NCBI RefSeq assembly: GCF_030034735.1
Contig: NZ_CP125370.1
Span: 2,356,001 to 2,420,000 of the forward strand
Origin: Paenibacillus sp. RC334
GTDB lineage: Bacteria > Bacillota > Bacilli > Paenibacillales > Paenibacillaceae
Direction of reading: 5' to 3'
Length of the DNA stretch: 64,000 nucleotides
Part shown: positions 26,700 to 35,944 of the stretch, piece by piece
Position numbering within the stretch: the stretch's first letter is position 1
Layout: the number at the start of each line of letters is the position of its first letter
Translations under genes and position numbers: made by a program
Notes under the pieces: generated by a model
Seen by the model: the letters and a program-made list of their open reading frames with translations, nothing else
The model's database searches: none
What the model was told of the DNA's origin: nothing

Positions 26700-27893
26700 A
26701 TGAATAAGAAAGTAATACCGGTAACGGTGCTGAGTGGATATTTGGGGGCAGGGAAAACAACGATTTTGAATCATGTGTTAAACAATCGGGATGGAATGAA
26801 AGTGGCCGTGATCGTCAATGACATGAGCGAAGTAAACATTGACGCCGAACTGGTAAAAAAAGAAGGTGGCTTGTCCAGAACAGAAGAGAAACTGGTTGAA
26901 CTGTCCAACGGCTGTATTTGCTGCACATTGCGTGAAGACCTGCTGCTGGAAGTCAAGAAGCTGGCGGAACAAGGCGAGTTTGATTATATTTTAATCGAAT
27001 CTACAGGGATCAGCGAACCTGTGCCTATCGCTCAAACCTTTACGTACGCCGATGAAGGGACAGGCATTGATTTGGCTTCCCTGGCAAAGCTCGATTGTAT
27101 GGTGACTGTGGTCGATGCGAACCGTTTCTGGCATGATTTTGAATCAGGAGAAACGCTGCTGGATCGCAGGCAGGCTACGGGAGAAGACGACACGCGTGAT
27201 ATTTCGGACTTACTGATTGACCAGATTGAAACCTGTGATGTACTGATTCTGAATAAATGCGATTTGGTTCAGCCCGCGGAGCTGGACAAACTTGAGGGCG
27301 TGCTGCGCAGATTGCAGCCTGAAGCCAGAATCATTCGTACTTCCAAGGGACAGGTCGCTCCTTCGGACATTTTGAACACGGGATTGTTTAACTTTGACAA
27401 GGCCAGCCAATCCGCCGGATGGATTCGTGAGCTGGAGCTAGAGAGCCATACACCGGAAACGGACGAATATGGAATCAATTCCTTTGTATATCGACGCAGA
27501 AGACCGTTCCATCCTGCCAGATTGGCTGAATTTATGAGCTACTGGCCGGAGGAGGTCGTTCGCGCCAAAGGTTTGGCCTGGATTGCGACCCCTCAGGACT
27601 GGGCAGCCAGTATCAGCCAGGCAGGGCCCTCTATTCAGTTCGGACCGGCAGGAAGCTGGCTTGCGGCGTTGTCCGAGGAAGAACGGCAGGAGATCGTCGC
27701 AGCCAACCCTGAAGCTCTGGACAATTGGGACGAGCAATGGGGTGACCGCATGAACGAAATTGTCATGATTGGTATCGGAATGAAGCAATCGGACCTGGAA
27801 ATAGAACTGGATCAATGTCTACTGAACGATACGGAGATGAACATGGATTGGTCTGACTTTGAAAATCCCTTGCCGTGGTCAGACGGGCAATAA
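26700..27893 (+). CDS. yciC: COG0523 zinc-trafficking GTPase (YciC/ZagA-like)
   Basis: A 397-residue CobW/COG0523 G3E GTPase, the same length as B. subtilis YciC (ZagA). The Walker A is GYLGAGKTT (residues 13-21), the metal-binding C-I-C-C motif is at residues 72-75 in SNGCICCTLREDLL, then come ESTGISEP and the NKCDL specificity motif. A CobW C-terminal domain with RRRRPFHPARL follows. Such proteins move zinc to client enzymes in zinc starvation. The Zur box immediately upstream supports that role. Monocistronic. Confidence 0.92.
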   Translation: MNKKVIPVTVLSGYLGAGKTTILNHVLNNRDGMKVAVIVNDMSEVNIDAELVKKEGGLSRTEEKLVELSNGCICCTLREDLLLEVKKLAEQGEFDYILIESTGISEPVPIAQTFTYADEGTGIDLASLAKLDCMVTVVDANRFWHDFESGETLLDRRQATGEDDTRDISDLLIDQIETCDVLILNKCDLVQPAELDKLEGVLRRLQPEARIIRTSKGQVAPSDILNTGLFNFDKASQSAGWIRELELESHTPETDEYGINSFVYRRRRPFHPARLAEFMSYWPEEVVRAKGLAWIATPQDWAASISQAGPSIQFGPAGSWLAALSEEERQEIVAANPEALDNWDEQWGDRMNEIVMIGIGMKQSDLEIELDQCLLNDTEMNMDWSDFENPLPWSDGQ

Positions 27894-27943
27894 TTATTTG
27901 TCTTTGAATTAAACAGGATGTATAGCTATTAATGTATTGATTA

Positions 27944-28810
27944 CTAGCGAATCCATTCAGCAATGAAGTTCATACACTTTTTGGCGGCTGGAGCCATGTT
28001 CTTCAAAGAAGCAGCAGCAATACCAATGGAACGTGAATATGGCCCATCCAAAGGTCGAATACAAAGTTCATAAGGATTTTGAACTAAAATCATTTCCGGA
28101 AGAATACTTACGCCCAGTCCGTTTTGCACCATAGCCATAATGGCATGATCATCTTCTAATTCATATTTGATTTTCGGAGCAAGCTTGTGCTGTGAAAAAA
28201 TTCTCCGTACATCGGTGTCGCAGCCAGAAGCAGGCATAATGAAGGACTCATCGAGGAGTTGATCCACACGTATGGTTGTTTGCTCCCGAAGCATGTGATT
28301 AGATGGCAGTACGCACAGCATTCTTTCTTTTTTTAGCGGCAGTACTTCCAGTACGTCTAAAGCAGGCAGATTAACGAAGCCAAAATCAGCTTCTCCGCTG
28401 GCTATCCAATTCTCAATGTTATGGTAGTTACCGTCGAGCAGTTTCAGTTCAATAAGTGGAAAATGCTCATTAAACTTTTGGATAATACCGGGCAACCACT
28501 GGATGGATACACTTGAGAACGTACCTATTTTGACGGTTCCGGTCTCCAGTCCTTTGATTAGATCGACCTCTTGATAAAGCCTTTCGTTCATTTGTACGAT
28601 CTCTCTGAAATGCTTCATCAGACGTTCTCCATTGCTGGTCAATTTGATGCCTGAACGTCCTCTAATCAGAAGAGTCAAGCCCAATTCATGTTCCAAACCG
28701 GAAACAGCATGGCTAATGGCGGATTGTGTAAGCTTGAGAAGTTCTCCTGCTTTGGTGAAGCTTCTTGTTTCTACTACGCTAAGAAAGACCTTATATTTAA
28801 ACAAATTCAT
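27944..28810 (-). CDS. LysR-family transcriptional regulator
   Basis: 288 residues with an N-terminal winged helix (FTKAGELLKLTQSAISHAVS, about residues 17-36) and a LysR effector domain. The frame extends to 28945, but ATG 28808-28810 follows GTAGGAGGACAC and gives the family N-terminus MNLFKYKVFLSVVE. It is divergent from the ABM-domain gene at 28966, its likely target. The intergenic region contains the AT-rich inverted repeat AATATAT...ATATATT, a possible LysR site. Confidence 0.88.
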   Translation of the reverse strand: MNLFKYKVFLSVVETRSFTKAGELLKLTQSAISHAVSGLEHELGLTLLIRGRSGIKLTSNGERLMKHFREIVQMNERLYQEVDLIKGLETGTVKIGTFSSVSIQWLPGIIQKFNEHFPLIELKLLDGNYHNIENWIASGEADFGFVNLPALDVLEVLPLKKERMLCVLPSNHMLREQTTIRVDQLLDESFIMPASGCDTDVRRIFSQHKLAPKIKYELEDDHAIMAMVQNGLGVSILPEMILVQNPYELCIRPLDGPYSRSIGIAAASLKNMAPAAKKCMNFIAEWIR

Positions 28811-28965
28811 GTGTCCTCCTACATTAAATGAAATATATTCATACATAGTATCATATATATTCATTTTTTTTATCTTAGTTTTGTGGTTATAATCGAACTT
28901 GAGGATTTTGCAAAATCCAGACTTAAGAAAAAAGCTGATAACCATTTCATTTCTGGGAGGTACCT

Positions 28966-29295
28966 ATGAATTCAATTGCAAAAACGCCACAGCCCCCTTA
29001 TTATGCTGCTATCTTTACTTCTGAACGTACTGAAGGAGATGGCGGATATGGAAAGATGGGAGACAAAATGGAGGAACTGGCTGCTGAACAACCTGGTTTT
29101 CTGGGCATGGAAAGTGTTCGTGACCAAAACGGAGTAGGCATCACGGTTTCTTATTGGGAATCCTTAGACGCTATAAAAAATTGGAAACAGAACGAGCTGC
29201 ACAAGGTAGCACAGGAGAAAGGGAAAGCTGAATGGTATAAAACGTTTGGTTTAAGAGTGAGCAAGGTAGAACGAGATTATTTTTTTACAATATAA
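28966..29295 (+). CDS. ABM-domain (antibiotic biosynthesis monooxygenase-like) protein
   Basis: A 109-residue dimeric alpha/beta-barrel protein with the ABM pattern: YYAAIFTSERTEGDGGYGKM, then GFLGMESVRDQNGVGITVSYWES and NWKQNELHKVAQEKG. ABM proteins act on quinones, haem or reactive aldehydes; the substrate here is not evident. GGGAGGTACCT precedes the ATG. It is divergent from the LysR gene. Confidence 0.8.
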   Translation: MNSIAKTPQPPYYAAIFTSERTEGDGGYGKMGDKMEELAAEQPGFLGMESVRDQNGVGITVSYWESLDAIKNWKQNELHKVAQEKGKAEWYKTFGLRVSKVERDYFFTI

Positions 29296-29315
29296 AATAG
29301 ATGAAATGATTAAAG

Positions 29316-29368
29316 CCAAAGGGAGCGCCTTTTCAGCCATTTATGGCCTTGAAGACGCTCCCTTTGGG
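29316..29368. terminator. Bidirectional terminator
   Basis: CCAAAGGGAGCG pairs with CGCTCCCTTTGG, extended inward by CTTTTCAGCC/GGCCTTGAAG. It separates the ABM gene from the convergent DUF421 gene. Confidence 0.8.
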
Positions 29369-29406
29369 TTAACATGCTCGTATGCATATGTCATAGACTT
29401 GTATAC

Positions 29407-30276
29407 TCAGGGTTCAGTTGGATTTATCGGCTTCATTTCCTGAATCGCTTGCTTTAAGCTTTGTGAGCATTGCTCAAAAAGCTGCTTGCTTTGCTGCTCA
29501 CTGGAGCCCGTTGCCAGCTTTTGCAGTTCAGTCGTGCATTGTTCCAGCAGCGTCAGCACGGCTTGATTAGAGTCCTGTACCTTGGTCATCTGTACGTTAT
29601 CGCTGTATTGGTCAATGTATAATTCCCCTTGCGGGTCCACCTGCGCGAAAAATACGTCTTTGACCGTCAGGCTCTTTTCTTTCAGCTTTGCATCCATCCA
29701 TTGCTGAGTAATTCCCATGTATGCCATTTGCTGCTCCATGAGTTGTCCATCCATAATAATGGCTGTTGGTTCCTTCTCCGGTAGTTGCCGCATATTCAGA
29801 TCCTTAGGCGTTAAGGGCTGCTTTTCTTTGGTTAACAGCACATTGACTTCACCGCTGGTCTCCATAAGGGCAAATTCTACGTCAGATACCTTGAATACAT
29901 TCTTGCTCCGCAGCTGCTCCATGAGTTCATCCAGGGTGAGCCGTTCTTTTTTCAGATTGTCTTCTAAAATTTTGCCGTCCTTGATCAGGATTGTGGTTTT
30001 CCCATCGGCAAAATCTCTGGCCTTCTTGCTTTTAATTTGCAAAAATTCAATGCCCAGTGTCGTCAGAACCCATACCGCTAACGATATAGTGCCCAAGTAC
30101 CAGGAGGACTCCCGTTCCAAAGGAATAGAAGCAGCCAGGTTACCGATCGTAATTCCCGTTATATATTCAAACAAGGAAAGCTGCGATACCTGACGTTTTC
30201 CGAGAATTTTGGTAATTAAAAATAATATAGCGATAGCCATTAATGTGCGCAAAGAAACCTCGGCCCAATCCTGCAT
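29407..30276 (-). CDS. DUF421 membrane protein (YetF/YdfR family)
   Basis: 289 residues with three N-terminal helices (LMAIAILFLITKILGKRQVS, then ITGITIGNLAASIPLE). They are followed by the DUF421 soluble domain with FADGKTTILIKDGKILEDNL and AIIMDGQLMEQQMAYMGITQ. It has the full YetF-like two-domain length with an added C-terminal Gln-rich helix (TGSSEQQSKQLFEQCSQSL). Members are often sporulation-linked and of unknown biochemical role. Monocistronic. Confidence 0.85.
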   Translation of the reverse strand: MQDWAEVSLRTLMAIAILFLITKILGKRQVSQLSLFEYITGITIGNLAASIPLERESSWYLGTISLAVWVLTTLGIEFLQIKSKKARDFADGKTTILIKDGKILEDNLKKERLTLDELMEQLRSKNVFKVSDVEFALMETSGEVNVLLTKEKQPLTPKDLNMRQLPEKEPTAIIMDGQLMEQQMAYMGITQQWMDAKLKEKSLTVKDVFFAQVDPQGELYIDQYSDNVQMTKVQDSNQAVLTLLEQCTTELQKLATGSSEQQSKQLFEQCSQSLKQAIQEMKPINPTEP

Positions 30277-30407
30277 ATATTCAACCTCATTTCATTTCAT
30301 TCTGCCGCAAGTGCGCTGATATTCCAAGCATGTCCGCACCAAGGTCCGTTTAAACTCCAATCCCTCTTATTTTAATTAACTCATCTGCCGTTAAACGATT
30401 TAAATAA

Positions 30408-30521
30408 GCATTTTGCAACAATCCCAAGAGCGATTTCAAATCAGCAATAGATAGATCGAAACGGTTTAGTTCGTCTATCTATTGTACTTTCGAGCGTTGG
30501 GAATCGAATGATGCAAAATGC
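30408..30521. repeat. Long three-tier imperfect hairpin (structured intergenic element)
   Basis: In the 417-base gap before the glutaredoxin gene, three nested inverted repeats share one centre. GCATTTTGCA (30408-30417) pairs with TGCAAAATGC (30512-30521). TCCCAA (30422-30427) pairs with TTGGGA (30497-30502). CAATAGATAGA (30445-30455) pairs with TCTATCTATTG (30474-30484), extended by CGAA/TTCG around a 9-base loop. It could be a structured RNA, a MITE-like element or a protein-bound cruciform. The rest of the gap shows nothing I can name. Confidence 0.6.
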
Positions 30522-30693
30522 TGAAATACTTGCCAGTATACAAAGAAACTACCGCATTAAAATTTTCTATCGTTGCATTATCAATGTCTATTACACAGGC
30601 GATTGACGGAAAAGGGTGGGCAGGATACATTATAACTATAATTCTCATTTAATTCATCGGGATTATAAACATTAAGTTCACGGAGGTATGTAT

Positions 30694-30963
30694 ATGTCAT
30701 CCAAACCTAAAGTTGTATTGTGGAGTAAAACAGGCTGTCATTTTTGTGGAGAGATCAAATCGTATCTGGAATCCCAAAATCAGCCTTATGAAAATATTCA
30801 GGTGGACGGAAATGATGCCCTGCGTGACGTACTGGAGACTAAATATGGTGTTCGCTTTGTCCCTGTTGTTGAGGTAGGCGGGGATAACAAATATGAGGCG
30901 CTGCTCAACCCGGATCTGGAAGAGCTTGGGAAAGTGCTGGAAAGTTACAGTCAAGCGGTATAA
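30694..30963 (+). CDS. Glutaredoxin-like protein (YtnI/CmoI-like)
   Basis: An 89-residue thioredoxin-fold protein with the redox motif C-H-F-C at residues 15-18 (SKTGCHFC) and the cis-Pro in GVRFVPVVEVGG. The upstream ATG at 30688 is only one base from GGAGG, so ATG 30694, seven bases away, is preferred. It precedes the flavin monooxygenase gene, as ytnI precedes ytnJ in B. subtilis, so a role in reducing a thiol or sulfur intermediate in the same pathway is likely. Confidence 0.85.
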   Translation: MSSKPKVVLWSKTGCHFCGEIKSYLESQNQPYENIQVDGNDALRDVLETKYGVRFVPVVEVGGDNKYEALLNPDLEELGKVLESYSQAV

Positions 30964-31095
30964 GTAACGAAAAAAGGTCTGTAGCTACGCTGCTTTGTAC
31001 AAAAATAACTTATAAAAGAATGCAGGCATAGCTGCCTTGAAACAAATGATTAGCCGTTGGGTAACAATAATTTTCAAGAGAGGTGTGAACAGTTC

Positions 31096-32436
31096 ATGGC
31101 TAAAGACAGACAAATCAAATTTGGTGCCATTATTCACGGTGTTGGAGGTAGCATGACAACTTGGCGTCACCCTGAAGTGCCTGCGGACGCGAGTGTTAAT
31201 TTTGAATTTTATAAAACACAGGCGCAAAAGGCAGAGGAAGGCAAGTTTGACCTTGTTTTTATCGCAGACGGTTTGTTCATTAACGAGAAATCCATTCCTC
31301 ACTTTCTGAACCGTTTTGAGCCGATTACGATTTTGTCCGCTTTGGCCGGGGTGACGAAGCATATCGGGCTGGTTGGCACGCTATCGACTTCCTACAGCGA
31401 ACCGTTTACAGTAGCACGCCAGTTTTCTTCCATTGACCATATCAGCGGAGGGCGTGCAGGCTGGAATGTGGTGACTTCCCCGCTGGAAGGCTCCGCTCTT
31501 AACTTTAATAAAGGCGAGCATCCATCGCATCCACAGCGTTACAAAATTGCGGAGGAATATTTGCAGGTAACCAAAGGACTGTGGGATTCGTGGGAAGAGG
31601 ATGCGTTCGTTCGTGATAAGGAATCCGGCGTGTTCTTTGACCCTGAAAAGCTGCATACTCTGAACCATAAAGGCGAGTTTTTTTCTGTGCAGGGTCCGTT
31701 GAACATTGGACGATCCAAGCAGGGGCAGCCGGTTATTTTCCAGGCAGGCTCCTCGGAGGATGGCAAAAATCTGGCCGCCAAGGAAGCAGATGCTGTATTT
31801 ACGGGACATGAAACGCTGGAGGAAGCGCAGCAGTTTTACCGTGATGTGAAGGAACGGGCGGTACGCTATGGCAGATCCGAAGAGGATATTGTCATCTTGC
31901 CGGGCATTTCACCGATTATCGGTAGCACGACGGAAGAAGCAGAGCGTAAGTATGAGGAGATTACCAATTTAGTGACGATTGAGGCTGCGTTAAAATTTTT
32001 GGGCCGCTTCTTCGATCATCATGATTTCTCACAGTATCCGTTGGATGAGCCATTCCCAGAGCTTGATGGTATCGGCAGCAATTCCTTCCGTAGCGGCACC
32101 GATAAAATCAAACGGACGGCCAAAGAACAAAATCTGACGCTGCGCGAGGTGGCATTACGTTCGGCAACACCTAGAACTGCGTTTATCGGTACAGCTGAAC
32201 AGGTAGCGGATCGGGTGCAGGAGTGGTTTGAAAGAAAAGGAGCAGATGGATTCATTATCGGTTCTGATGTACCGTCGGGTCTGCATGATTTCGTAAATCT
32301 GGTGGTGCCTATCTTGCAGGAGCGCGGCATTTACCGTCAGGATTATGAATTTAGCACATTGCGTGAAAACCTGGGTGTGCCGATTCCTGAGAACCGCTAC
32401 ACAGCAGCTAAATCTAAAGTGAAGATAGACGCATAA
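31096..32436 (+). CDS. Flavin-dependent monooxygenase (NtaA/SnaA/DszA family, YtnJ/CmoJ-like)
   Basis: A 446-residue luciferase-like class C monooxygenase using reduced FMN. Visible are the N-terminal [20 protein letters not shown] and the family signatures [15 protein letters not shown] (near residue 115) and [18 protein letters not shown]. The frame opens at 31057, but ATG 31096 follows AGAGGTGTGAACAGTTC. The FMN reductase that would supply its cofactor is the next gene (17-base gap). By analogy with YtnJ it would oxidise an S-substituted cysteine derivative; the substrate is inference. Confidence 0.88.
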   Translation: MAKDRQIKFGAIIHGVGGSMTTWRHPEVPADASVNFEFYKTQAQKAEEGKFDLVFIADGLFINEKSIPHFLNRFEPITILSALAGVTKHIGLVGTLSTSYSEPFTVARQFSSIDHISGGRAGWNVVTSPLEGSALNFNKGEHPSHPQRYKIAEEYLQVTKGLWDSWEEDAFVRDKESGVFFDPEKLHTLNHKGEFFSVQGPLNIGRSKQGQPVIFQAGSSEDGKNLAAKEADAVFTGHETLEEAQQFYRDVKERAVRYGRSEEDIVILPGISPIIGSTTEEAERKYEEITNLVTIEAALKFLGRFFDHHDFSQYPLDEPFPELDGIGSNSFRSGTDKIKRTAKEQNLTLREVALRSATPRTAFIGTAEQVADRVQEWFERKGADGFIIGSDVPSGLHDFVNLVVPILQERGIYRQDYEFSTLRENLGVPIPENRYTAAKSKVKIDA

Positions 32437-32453
32437 CAGAAGGAGGGAAAAGC

Positions 32454-32981
32454 ATGTCTAAGGTTGTCATCCTGTCAGGCAGTCCGTCTACACAATCCCG
32501 TCTATACGGCTTGATTAACTATACGACCGAGCAATTGCAGCAGGCTGGAGCGGAGGTCATATTGCTGAATGTGGTCGACTTGCCAGCCGAGGATCTGGTG
32601 AGGGCTAACTTTAACAGTCCCGATATTACAGCAGCTCTTGCGTTGATTGCAGCAGCAGACGCCATTATCGTGGCTTCTCCCGTGTACAAAGCCGCCTATT
32701 CCGGCTTGTTGAAGATATTTTTGGATTTGGTGCCGCAGGAGGGGCTGCGAGGTAAGCCCGTACTTCCTTTATTTATCGGAGGCACGCTGGCTCACCTGCT
32801 GGTCATTGATTACGCTTTGAAGCCAGTGCTTAACGCGTTGGGAGGAAGACATATTCTCGGCGGTGTGTATGCGGTAGATCAGTGGGTTGAACGCTTGCCA
32901 GATGGAGCATACGGGCTGTCGGAGGAACTGGTTTCACGGCTGGATCGCTCTGTAAAAGAGCTGACGGAGCTATTAAAGTAA
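32454..32981 (+). CDS. NAD(P)H-dependent FMN reductase (SsuE-like)
   Basis: 175 residues with a flavodoxin-like fold: the FMN phosphate loop LSGSPSTQSRLYGL (residues 7-20) and the SPVYKAAYSGLLKIFLDLVP region near residue 75 typical of SsuE. It would provide FMNH2 to the two monooxygenases of the locus. AAGGAGGGAAAAGC precedes the ATG. It is co-transcribed with the monooxygenase and followed by a LysR gene with its own promoter. Confidence 0.9.
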   Translation: MSKVVILSGSPSTQSRLYGLINYTTEQLQQAGAEVILLNVVDLPAEDLVRANFNSPDITAALALIAAADAIIVASPVYKAAYSGLLKIFLDLVPQEGLRGKPVLPLFIGGTLAHLLVIDYALKPVLNALGGRHILGGVYAVDQWVERLPDGAYGLSEELVSRLDRSVKELTELLK

Positions 32982-33002
32982 TAAATATTTTCAATTTTTA
33001 CA

Positions 33003-33031
33003 TTGACAGGGCGTTCAGTGAGTTTTATGAT
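33003..33031 (+). promoter_or_regulatory. SigA-type promoter of the LysR gene
   Basis: TTGACA (33003-33008) and TATGAT (33026-33031) are separated by 17 bases, about 60 bases upstream of the LysR start. Confidence 0.75.
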
Positions 33032-33093
33032 ACAAAAAAACCAAGTTAGCGCATTGGATAAAATGTATTTGAAACTCACTGGGGGACTTGTGT

Positions 33094-33981
33094 ATGAATA
33101 TCGAGAATATGGAAGCCTTTGTATACGTGAATCATTATGGCAGTTTTAACAAGGCGGCAGATGCGTTGTTCTTATCACAGCCCTCTGTCACAGCCCGGAT
33201 CCAGACGCTGGAGCGCGAGCTGGAATGCAAGCTGTTCGACCGCCAAAGCAAGCAAACCATTTTGACGGAGGATGGACGAAAGTTTCTTCCTTATGCGGAG
33301 CAAATGCTTCAAGTGCTGCAAAAAGGGAAGCAAAAGCTTCAACAGCGCAAAAAAACTCCTCAGCAAATTCGAATCGGCTGCACGATATCGGTGTCGAACT
33401 ATATCATTCCTGAGATATTAAAGCAGCTCCGCGCTCGTTATCCGGAGATTAACTACAAAATTGTGACGGCTACGACGGATCAACTGGTACATAAGCTGTT
33501 GAACCGTGAGGTAGACATTAGTTTTGTCCGTAAAGTGATGCATCCGGCCATTCGTACGCTTGCTTTTTATGAAGATCCCATTTCCCTGTATGTATACGAC
33601 GGTCATCCGTTTATGAAGACTGGAAAGGCCAGCATACAGGATATTCAGCATGAAACGCTGGTGTTTTTTGAATGCGGATCATTGGACTGGATGAGGATTC
33701 ATCGGTCTTTTGAATCACTGGAGCAACCGCCGGATATTGCCTTTCAGGTAGATAATGTGGTTACAGCCAAGAAGCTGGTGCTGGAAGAAGCGGGGATTGC
33801 CTTTTTGCCGGACGTTTGTGTGAACCGTGAGGTGAAGGATAAAAAACTGTTCCGCATTCATGTACCAGAGGTAGCCGGGGTGTCCATGCAGATTAGCATT
33901 GTGGCGACCAAAGAAGACTGTGCGGTGAGCTCGGATTTTGCAGATGCATTGACAGAAGGCTTTCGGGGGGCTGTTTTGTAA
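33094..33981 (+). CDS. LysR-family regulator (YtlI/CysL-like)
   Basis: 295 residues with the LysR helix-turn-helix FNKAADALFLSQPSVTARIQ (residues 18-37) and a cofactor-binding domain with RIGCTISVSNYIIPEIL near residue 92. ATG 33094 follows GGGGGAC; the in-frame TTG at 33088 is closer and less likely. In B. subtilis the equivalent operon is activated by LysR-type YtlI, whose gene is adjacent, so this is the probable local activator of the transporter and monooxygenase genes. Confidence 0.88.
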   Translation: MNIENMEAFVYVNHYGSFNKAADALFLSQPSVTARIQTLERELECKLFDRQSKQTILTEDGRKFLPYAEQMLQVLQKGKQKLQQRKKTPQQIRIGCTISVSNYIIPEILKQLRARYPEINYKIVTATTDQLVHKLLNREVDISFVRKVMHPAIRTLAFYEDPISLYVYDGHPFMKTGKASIQDIQHETLVFFECGSLDWMRIHRSFESLEQPPDIAFQVDNVVTAKKLVLEEAGIAFLPDVCVNREVKDKKLFRIHVPEVAGVSMQISIVATKEDCAVSSDFADALTEGFRGAVL

Positions 33982-34096
33982 ACCGTTTTTTGCAAATGTG
34001 AGGAGCTTGCAAAAATCCAGAATGTATGAAATGTTCTTTTCAAATATGCTTTTGATTTTTCAATGGTGTTATAGAAATGTTCTATTGCCTGGTGGA

Positions 34097-34125
34097 TTGA
34101 CGTAAATGAGCGCAGGTGTTAAATT
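34097..34125 (+). promoter_or_regulatory. Candidate promoter of the cystine-type transporter operon
   Basis: TTGACG (34097-34102) and TAAATT (34120-34125) have a 17-base spacer. The weak -10 fits a promoter needing an activator such as the upstream LysR protein. Confidence 0.5.
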
Positions 34126-34230
34126 AGTCACATCCTAAAACCGATTAAACTCATAGGAATTATTAATTAATGTGGCAGCTGCCATGTATGTCGCAAACTG
34201 CTGATATACAAAGAGACGAGGGGGATTCAT

Positions 34231-35091
34231 ATGAAAAAGTGGTTTGCAATGTTATCCGTTATGGCGATTATTCTGGTGTTGGCAGGCTGCGGCTCCTCTG
34301 ATAATGCGTCTAACGCGTCTGGCGCGTCCGGTTCGAACGGAGACGTGAAAAAAATTATTGTAGGTACAGGCACTCAATTTAAAAATGTATGCTTTATTGA
34401 CGAAAATGGAAATTTAACAGGCTTTGACGTTGAGCTGATCAAGGAGCTGGACAAGCGCCTGCCTCAATACGAATTTGAATTCAAAACGATGGACTTCGGC
34501 AATCTGCTGCTGAGTCTGGATGCCGGTAAAATTGATCTGGTATCGCATCAAATGGAAAAAAACCCGGAGCGTGAAGAGAAGTATCTGTTCAACAAAAATC
34601 CGTACAGTATTTTCCTGAACAGAGTCGCTGTAGCGAAGGATAACAATACCATTCAATCGATTGATGATCTGAAAGGCAAAAAGATACTTACCAGTCCGAC
34701 CAGTAATGCGGCATATGTATTGAAGGAATACAACAAAACACACGGGGATGCCCTGAACATTGTTTATACAAGCGGTGCAGCCAATGATACGGTGCAACAG
34801 ATTACGAGCGGCCGTATAGATGCTACCATTACGACAGACTTTGCGAACCGCTTTAACACCGATGAAAAAGGAGAAGTAGCCCTGAAAACCGTCGGTGATC
34901 CTTTGACTCAATCGGATGTATTGTATGTACTGAACAAAAATGAGCAAGGATTGGCAGATGATCTGGATAAAGCTATTCAGGAAGTGAAGGACGACGGTAC
35001 ATTGTCGAAGCTGAGCATCAAATGGCTTGGAGAAGATTTCACGAAGTCTCTGGATGATGTGAAAAAAGAAGGCACAAGCAGCAAGAAATAG
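34231..35091 (+). CDS. Amino-acid ABC transporter substrate-binding lipoprotein (TcyJ/TcyK-like)
   Basis: A 286-residue lipoprotein: the signal ends in VLAGC with the lipid-modified Cys at residue 20, followed by a Ser/Asn/Gly-rich linker and an SBP_bac_3 domain (FDVELIKELDKRLPQYEFEF, then KIDLVSHQMEKNPEREEKYLF). TcyJ/K-type proteins bind cystine and related sulfur amino acids. It is the first gene of a five- or six-gene operon; B. subtilis has two such binding proteins, here only one. GACGAGGGGGATTCAT precedes the ATG. Confidence 0.88.
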   Translation: MKKWFAMLSVMAIILVLAGCGSSDNASNASGASGSNGDVKKIIVGTGTQFKNVCFIDENGNLTGFDVELIKELDKRLPQYEFEFKTMDFGNLLLSLDAGKIDLVSHQMEKNPEREEKYLFNKNPYSIFLNRVAVAKDNNTIQSIDDLKGKKILTSPTSNAAYVLKEYNKTHGDALNIVYTSGAANDTVQQITSGRIDATITTDFANRFNTDEKGEVALKTVGDPLTQSDVLYVLNKNEQGLADDLDKAIQEVKDDGTLSKLSIKWLGEDFTKSLDDVKKEGTSSKK

Positions 35092-35167
35092 GATAAGCTT
35101 GAATATTTCAGCGGTCAGGGTACCCCGTGTATTCTGACCGCTGATGTATAGGAAAGGAGGCAGGCAT

Positions 35168-35944
35168 ATGAGCAGAGAGTTTAATATCGATTATGTTTTT
35201 AGCTTTATCCCGAAAATGCTGTCTTATTTACACATCACATTGTTTATTGTGGCTAGCTCGCTTTTGTTAGGACTAATCATCGGCCTGCTGGTTGCGCTGC
35301 CTCGTATGTATAATATTCCTTTTCTCAAACGTGTCTCTCAGGTGTATGTTTCATTTTTTCGTGGAACACCTATTCTGATCCAGCTCTTTCTGGTGTATTA
35401 CGGCTTGCCTGAGCTGCTGAAGCTGGTGAATATCAATTCCTCCAGATGGGATGTGTTGTGGTTTGCCGTAGCGACCTATGCGCTAAACAGCGGGGCCTTT
35501 ATTTCCGAGATTATCCGATCGGGTGTAGAGGCGGTAGATCGGGGACAAATCGAGGCAGCACAGTCCGTCGGCATGTCAGGCTATCAGACTTTTACACGTA
35601 TCATATTGCCGCAAGCGCTGGCTGTTGTGGTTCCGGTATTTTCCAATCTGGTGATCGCCAATTTGAAGGATACTTCGCTGGCGTTTACCATCGGAGCTAT
35701 GGAGATGACGGGGAAATCGCAGACACTGGGTGCGGCTACCCAGCATTTTGTTGAAACCTATATCGCGTTGTCTCTTATTTATCTGGTGGTCAGCCTGATT
35801 TTGCAAAAACTGTTCAAGGTACTGGAAAATACGCTTCTCAAGCATGAGCATCGGGACACAGTCCAAAGCGAGCCCAAGAAACGAAAAAGTTTTGTGGTGC
35901 GTTATCTGAACCCCCGTCTTAGTAAAGGAGGCAAGAGCATATGA
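35168..35944 (+). CDS. tcyL: Amino-acid ABC transporter permease (TcyL-like)
   Basis: A 258-residue polar-amino-acid-type permease with five or six helices and the EAA-loop sequence GQIEAAQSVGMSGYQTFTRI near residue 127. FFRGTPILIQLFLVYYGLP near residue 63 is the family motif. The frame is open from 35144, but AAAGGAGGCAGGCAT precedes ATG 35168. Its stop overlaps the start of the next permease (ATGA), indicating translational coupling. The two permeases would form a heterodimer. Confidence 0.88.
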   Translation: MSREFNIDYVFSFIPKMLSYLHITLFIVASSLLLGLIIGLLVALPRMYNIPFLKRVSQVYVSFFRGTPILIQLFLVYYGLPELLKLVNINSSRWDVLWFAVATYALNSGAFISEIIRSGVEAVDRGQIEAAQSVGMSGYQTFTRIILPQALAVVVPVFSNLVIANLKDTSLAFTIGAMEMTGKSQTLGAATQHFVETYIALSLIYLVVSLILQKLFKVLENTLLKHEHRDTVQSEPKKRKSFVVRYLNPRLSKGGKSI

